This document shows, in pieces, positions 59,197 through 64,000 of a stretch of DNA of 64,000 bases. Position numbers and translations under genes: made by a program. The DNA comes from Colletotrichum lupini. Lineage: Eukaryota > Ascomycota > Sordariomycetes > Glomerellales > Glomerellaceae. The stretch covers positions 248,001 through 312,000 of the forward strand of contig NC_064680.1 of the NCBI RefSeq assembly GCF_023278565.1, in the 5' to 3' direction. A model generated the notes under the pieces. That model had not been told where the DNA came from, made no database searches, and was given only the letters and a program-made list of their open reading frames with translations. Numbering within the stretch: position 1 is the first letter of the stretch; every line of letters begins with the position of its first letter.

Positions 59197-62100
59197 ATTT
59201 AAAATCTTTATTTATAAAAAGGACTAAGTTAAAAACTTAAAATACTAATAAAAATAAAACGTAGTAAGAGAGTATAATTAGTATTATAATAATAATAAAA
59301 AAGCGATTCTTTTTTATTAAACCCTTTAAAGTCGCCTCTTTTTTAATAAATAATATAAGAACGAAGTATAGTAAAATAAATAATATAATAATAATATAAA
59401 AGGACTATATTACTAAGAATATTAATAAATTTTAAATAAAATAATAAACCTCTTACCCTTACTTATTAATACTTAAACTAAATAATAAGTAATAGGCTAG
59501 TAAAACTATAAAAATAAGAACGATAATTAAAAAAAGAAATCCTTATTATAATATATAAAAAGTATTTATATAAAAAACGAGTAAATTTAGAACGCTTATA
59601 AAGCTCTTTAAATAGCCCGGCCCCCGTATTAAAAACTATAGTCTTAGCTATAATAGCTTTAAACGTTAGCTTTAATATAATTAAGAACGTAAACCCCCGG
59701 ATTAAAAATAGTTTAATAAATAAAGCCGTACTTAAAGCGCCGCTTAAGTAATAATAAAGTAACGAGTTCGTACTACCTAAGCCCCTATTTACTAACTCCT
59801 TCTTAACTTAAATAAGTACTATAAATAGAACGTTTACGTTTAGATTACTATCCCTCTTTAATTTATTATATATTAGTAAATTAGTACGGGATCTATAGAG
59901 CTTCTTTTTTAACTATTACTATTATTTTAATTTATAAGCTTAATAAATAAAAATAGACCGTAATAAAGTAGTATATATAGTCAGCTACTTAAATAGTAAT
60001 ATAAAAACCTTTTAAATATACTATATTTTTAATTATTAAAAAACCCCCGGGTTTATAATAAACTAAGTTATATAAGAGGAACTAAAGACTTTTTTATAAA
60101 ATAACCTATTTAATTTTATTAGTTAAAGAATAGTAATAAGTATATAACTAAATAGTACTTCGTAAAGCTAAAAAGAGAAAATCGACGAGTTCGTTAGCTA
60201 TATTAATAAGCTTAAAATAGAACTAAAATATATTTTAATAAAAAAATAGAGAATCTCTACGCTAATAAGTAAATTACGGCCCGAACTATGCCTCGTAATA
60301 ATATTATAAATAAAACTTTTATAAACTTATTTATAATTAATATTATTAATAAAATATATTAAATAATCCTTGCTATTAATAAAGAGCTTATAAACGTTCC
60401 CTAAATAATATTTCAATTTAAACTTAAACGAGCTAATAAGAAAATACCGGGGCGTTAATAAGTTAAATATATAAAAAACACGCCGTAACTTATTTAATAA
60501 AAATATTATGTATTATAATTATAAAAAGACTAGTTATATTATAAGGGATTACTTATAATTATAAGAGTAGTATTAGTAATATTATAATTATAATAAAACC
60601 GGGTACCTTATTAATAATTACTTAAATATTATATACTATAAATATAACTAAAAGGGGTATAAGGCCGCTAGTTATTAATTAAACCTTGCCCTAGCTAAGT
60701 AACGCGGACTAATAACGAGCTTAAATACTATTTTAATAAAAAGAGTAATTAGTAATTAATAAGGGTAGCGCTTAAATATCTTAACTTATATATATTTAAA
60801 CTATATATAAAAACAGCTAAGTACCTTTATTAATTTAAGAGTAAAAAGGAATATAGTTAGTATCGGGCTATTTAATAACTTTAATACTAATTTATAAATT
60901 TACTTATTACTATAGCTAATAAACATAAAAAGTAAATAAATAAAGACGTTAAAAAGCTACTACTTACGGCTTCGAATTACTAATAATAACTACGTAATAA
61001 AGACATAGCTACATCGCTTCGTAATAACTAATATTACGGTACTTATACTTATCCTTAATTTCCCTTAATTAGAAATATCGACCTACTAATTAGTTAAAAA
61101 TAAAAAAAGTAATAATATCTAATTTACGAATAATATATTTACTTAAATACCCTAAAAAAGGGGCTACTAAATAACTTAGTTTCGATAATACTCGCGTATA
61201 TCGTAATTAACCTAACTATAAATAATAATATAATACTAATAAGTATAGCTAAGAACTAAAAGCTATGTTATTAAAACTTTAATAACTTATTTTTAAAAAA
61301 AAAAAGGCTATTTTATTACTAAATAGAGCACTATATAATTACTATATTAAGCTAAATAACGCAGTACTTATCCCCTAAGAACCTATTTACTTATTATCGA
61401 ATTATAAGCTTAAGATCTTACGTAATTATTTAATAGAAATAGAGGCTAGGGGCTAAATATGCCCTTTTATAAGCCTAGTAAGAGTACCTATCCTTTTTAT
61501 ATTTAAAAAAAGAGGAGAGCTATAACTTTACGTTAACTATAAAATAATTAATAAAATTATATAAAAAAATAGAACGCCGCTACTGCTAATTAGAGAAATA
61601 TTAAATAGACTATTTAATACTTCTATTTTTATAAAGCTAGACCTTAAAAACGCGTATTATTATATATATATAACCGAGGGTAATAAGTAAAAGACGGCTT
61701 TTTGTACTAAATGCGGGTAGTTCGAGTACCTAATTATACCTTTCGGGCTAACTAACGCACGTATAACTTTCTAAGTATATATTAATAACGTTCTAAGCGG
61801 CCTAGTTAATACTATTTATATTATATACCTAAATAATATTCTAATATATAATAATAACTACGTAGTATATAAAAAGCATATACGTAGCGTATTATAAAAA
61901 CTATAATAATAAAACCTATATTTAAATAGTAATAAATATAAGTTCTATACATCGTATATAAGATTTTTAAAATATATCGTATTTAATAAAAATATAAAAA
62001 TAGAACCCGCGCGTACCGAAATTATAATAAATTAGCTATTTTTAAGGAGCGTTAAAAATATATAGACGTTTTTTAGATTTACGGGGTTTTATTATAAATT

Positions 62101-64000
62101 TATTAATAACTATATTAAGATAACGGTACTTTTAATAAACTTATTAAAAAAAGTAAAACCGGGATAGTTAGAGCTATTAATACCTACTATAAAATTGTTT
62201 AAGAGGCTATTAATAATATTTATTAACGCGCTAATATTATAATATTTTAACCCTACCCTATTTATATAATTATAAATAAGCGCTTCGGCTCGAGCTATTA
62301 GCTTAGTAATTATATAATTATTTAAAAGTAATTAATACCTAATTACTTATAGGTTAAGGAAATTAATAAATATAGAGAGCTACTATAATATAAGAAATAC
62401 GGAGCTACTAGTTATTATAAACGTACTAAGGAACTAATAATACTACCTCGCTTATAACTAAGATTAGGTCATAGTATTTATAAATTATTTTAACTTATAG
62501 TTTTTAAATATAAAAAAAAAACTAAATAAGAAATAGCTATGCTAATTAAATAAACTTATAACGTTTAATATTAAAATTAGGTTTAAACTAAGTATAAAAG
62601 ACCTAGTAAATAAACTATTACAAAGACCTAATTATAATAAAAATAATAATAATAATAAAGTAGAGGAGCTATTATTAAAAATAAGAGAAGACCTTTATAA
62701 CGCTAAAAATATATAAGAACCCTTTAAAATTATAATAATAAAATATATAAGAATAAGCCGCGGGAGTAGCTCCTAAATAAAAAGGATAATAGGTATTTTA
62801 AAAATAGAACTAATAATAATATAAAAAAATAAGTAAAGGAGGTTAAGAGTTCTAGTTTAAGGGAACTCCGAGGAGCACTTTAAAAAGTATAACGGGGCTA
62901 CGAGCCTAGGGTATTAAAATTATAATATAATATTTAAAAAACTATTTAAGCTTATTATCAAAATTATAAATTATAAGCTACTCGTTCTACGGGACTTTAA
63001 TATAATAAAAGTATTTAAAATAATAATTAATAAAGAGGGGTTATTAATAATAAGTCGACTACGGGCCGCTTAATAAAAAGACGCTTTTATAAAAAATAAA
63101 TAATAAACTAAAAAGAATTAATAGCCTCGCTTAGCTAAGAAAAAGTAATAATAGAGCTAAGTATATAACTTAAAAGGGCTATTATATTATAATAGCCGTA
63201 CTTATATACTATTATATAAGGGGTTAAAAAAAAAAGTTATTAAAGTATATTACGATATACTTATAGTAGGATATTATAATATAAAGCGGATAATAGCGTT
63301 ATTAAAACGCTACTATTACTAAAATAGAATAAGTAGGGATATAAAAAGTTATATTAATACTTATATAATATATTAATAAATAAAGCCTCGTTATTATAAA
63401 CTATATAGCTTATTACGCCCCCTATTTACTCTAATTAAGCTATAATAAGAAATATTACTAAACTTTATTACGGGCTTATTTATATTAATTATACTAATTA
63501 GGAGGCGCCCTTATAATATAGTACTTATTATAATAAACTAATTTATAAAATATAGCGTTTATATTATTATAAAGACGACCCTTATAACTTAAGAATTCGC
63601 AAACCTCTTATTTATAAAGATTTTTATTAAGTTTAAAATACTTAAAAAGATCGTTTTTAATAAGGGGTCGTTATTTATAAATAAGTTTTAAACTTATCTT
63701 TATTACTTCTTAATAATAAAGAGGCGTTTTAATACTACGTTCTACTCGTAAACGAATAGTTAAATAAAATAATAAAACTAATACTTAAAATAATACCTTC
63801 GCTATTTTTATACTTAAAACTAATTAAATTAAGTATAACGTCTTTACTTAGCTAAGTTTATATATAATAACGCCTAGTACTTAGTAATTTATAAAGCACT
63901 TACTAAGGCCCTACTTAGGTTCCTATTTATATACCTTATATTAATTTTAATAAGGGCTCGAGATAATATATAAAATATCTTAACTAAGGAGCGTATGGCC
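58988..64000 (+). mobile_element. Ty3/gypsy LTR retrotransposon, second family, 5' part, RIP-destroyed
   Basis: Starts with a 209-bp LTR (58988-59196) and runs off the window without a 3' LTR. Plus-strand order: gag-like region, RT at about 61.48-61.87 kb (degraded MPFGLTNAP-TFQ near 61.74 kb and YLDDILIY near 61.83 kb), RNase H region, integrase core at about 63.46-63.70 kb (LVIV-RFTKY-type segment, then VSDRGSLF-like). RT before INT gives Ty3/gypsy. All frames are closed and CA/TG are depleted. Its LTR is the RIP-mutated counterpart of the solo LTR at 24456-24664. Confidence 0.85.

Overview
This window looks like an AT-rich, repeat-dense accessory (possibly subtelomeric) region of a filamentous ascomycete (Pezizomycotina). 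Four things point that way: short GT-AG introns, secreted and GPI-type wall proteins, very long Ser/Thr/Pro/Gly-rich adhesins of the GLEYA/DUF6923 kind, and large transposons mutated in the RIP manner (C-to-T and G-to-A on both strands, CpA and TpG nearly absent, no intact ORFs). Compartments of normal composition alternate with RIP-wrecked TEs, and the boundaries are sharp enough to read LTR ends and target-site duplications (TSDs).

Layout: 1-~658 RIP-degraded repeat tail. 1381-7631 (-) intact giant adhesin (2063 aa, one intron): signal peptide, tandem repeats, DUF6923-like domain, C-terminal Gly-rich domain. 9132-9686 (+) small GPI-type protein. 11740-18591 Ty1/copia element (-), TSD agaac. 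20734-21077 a 344-bp miniature LTR element (TRIM type) with 61-bp LTRs, TSD atact and a copia-like half-tRNA primer site. 22586-23254 (+) unknown protein. 23856-24440 (-) second small GPI-type protein, with a 209-bp solo LTR (24456-24664) inserted just upstream of its start codon. 27104-47659 (+) a second giant adhesin gene, ending in a GLEYA domain and broken by three TEs: hAT copy A (31824-35036), a Ty3/gypsy element (35440-43502) and hAT copy B in inverse orientation (43592-46806). 47888-55252 second copia copy (-), TSD gcttc. 55839-56500 (-) and 57643-58320 (-) two secreted-protein genes carrying in-frame stops. 58988-64000 5' part of a second Ty3/gypsy family (+), whose LTR matches the solo LTR at 24.5 kb.

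Biological picture: two surface adhesins and several small secreted proteins sit in a TE-rich compartment, and RIP and transposition are visibly eroding the gene set. One adhesin is intact. The other is cut into four coding pieces, and its inner pieces plus the first ~170 bp past the last TE carry RIP-type nonsense changes. Elements too short for RIP (the miniature LTR element and the solo LTR) are hardly mutated, while every multi-kb element is destroyed. All functional calls come from reading the sequence; no database search was possible.
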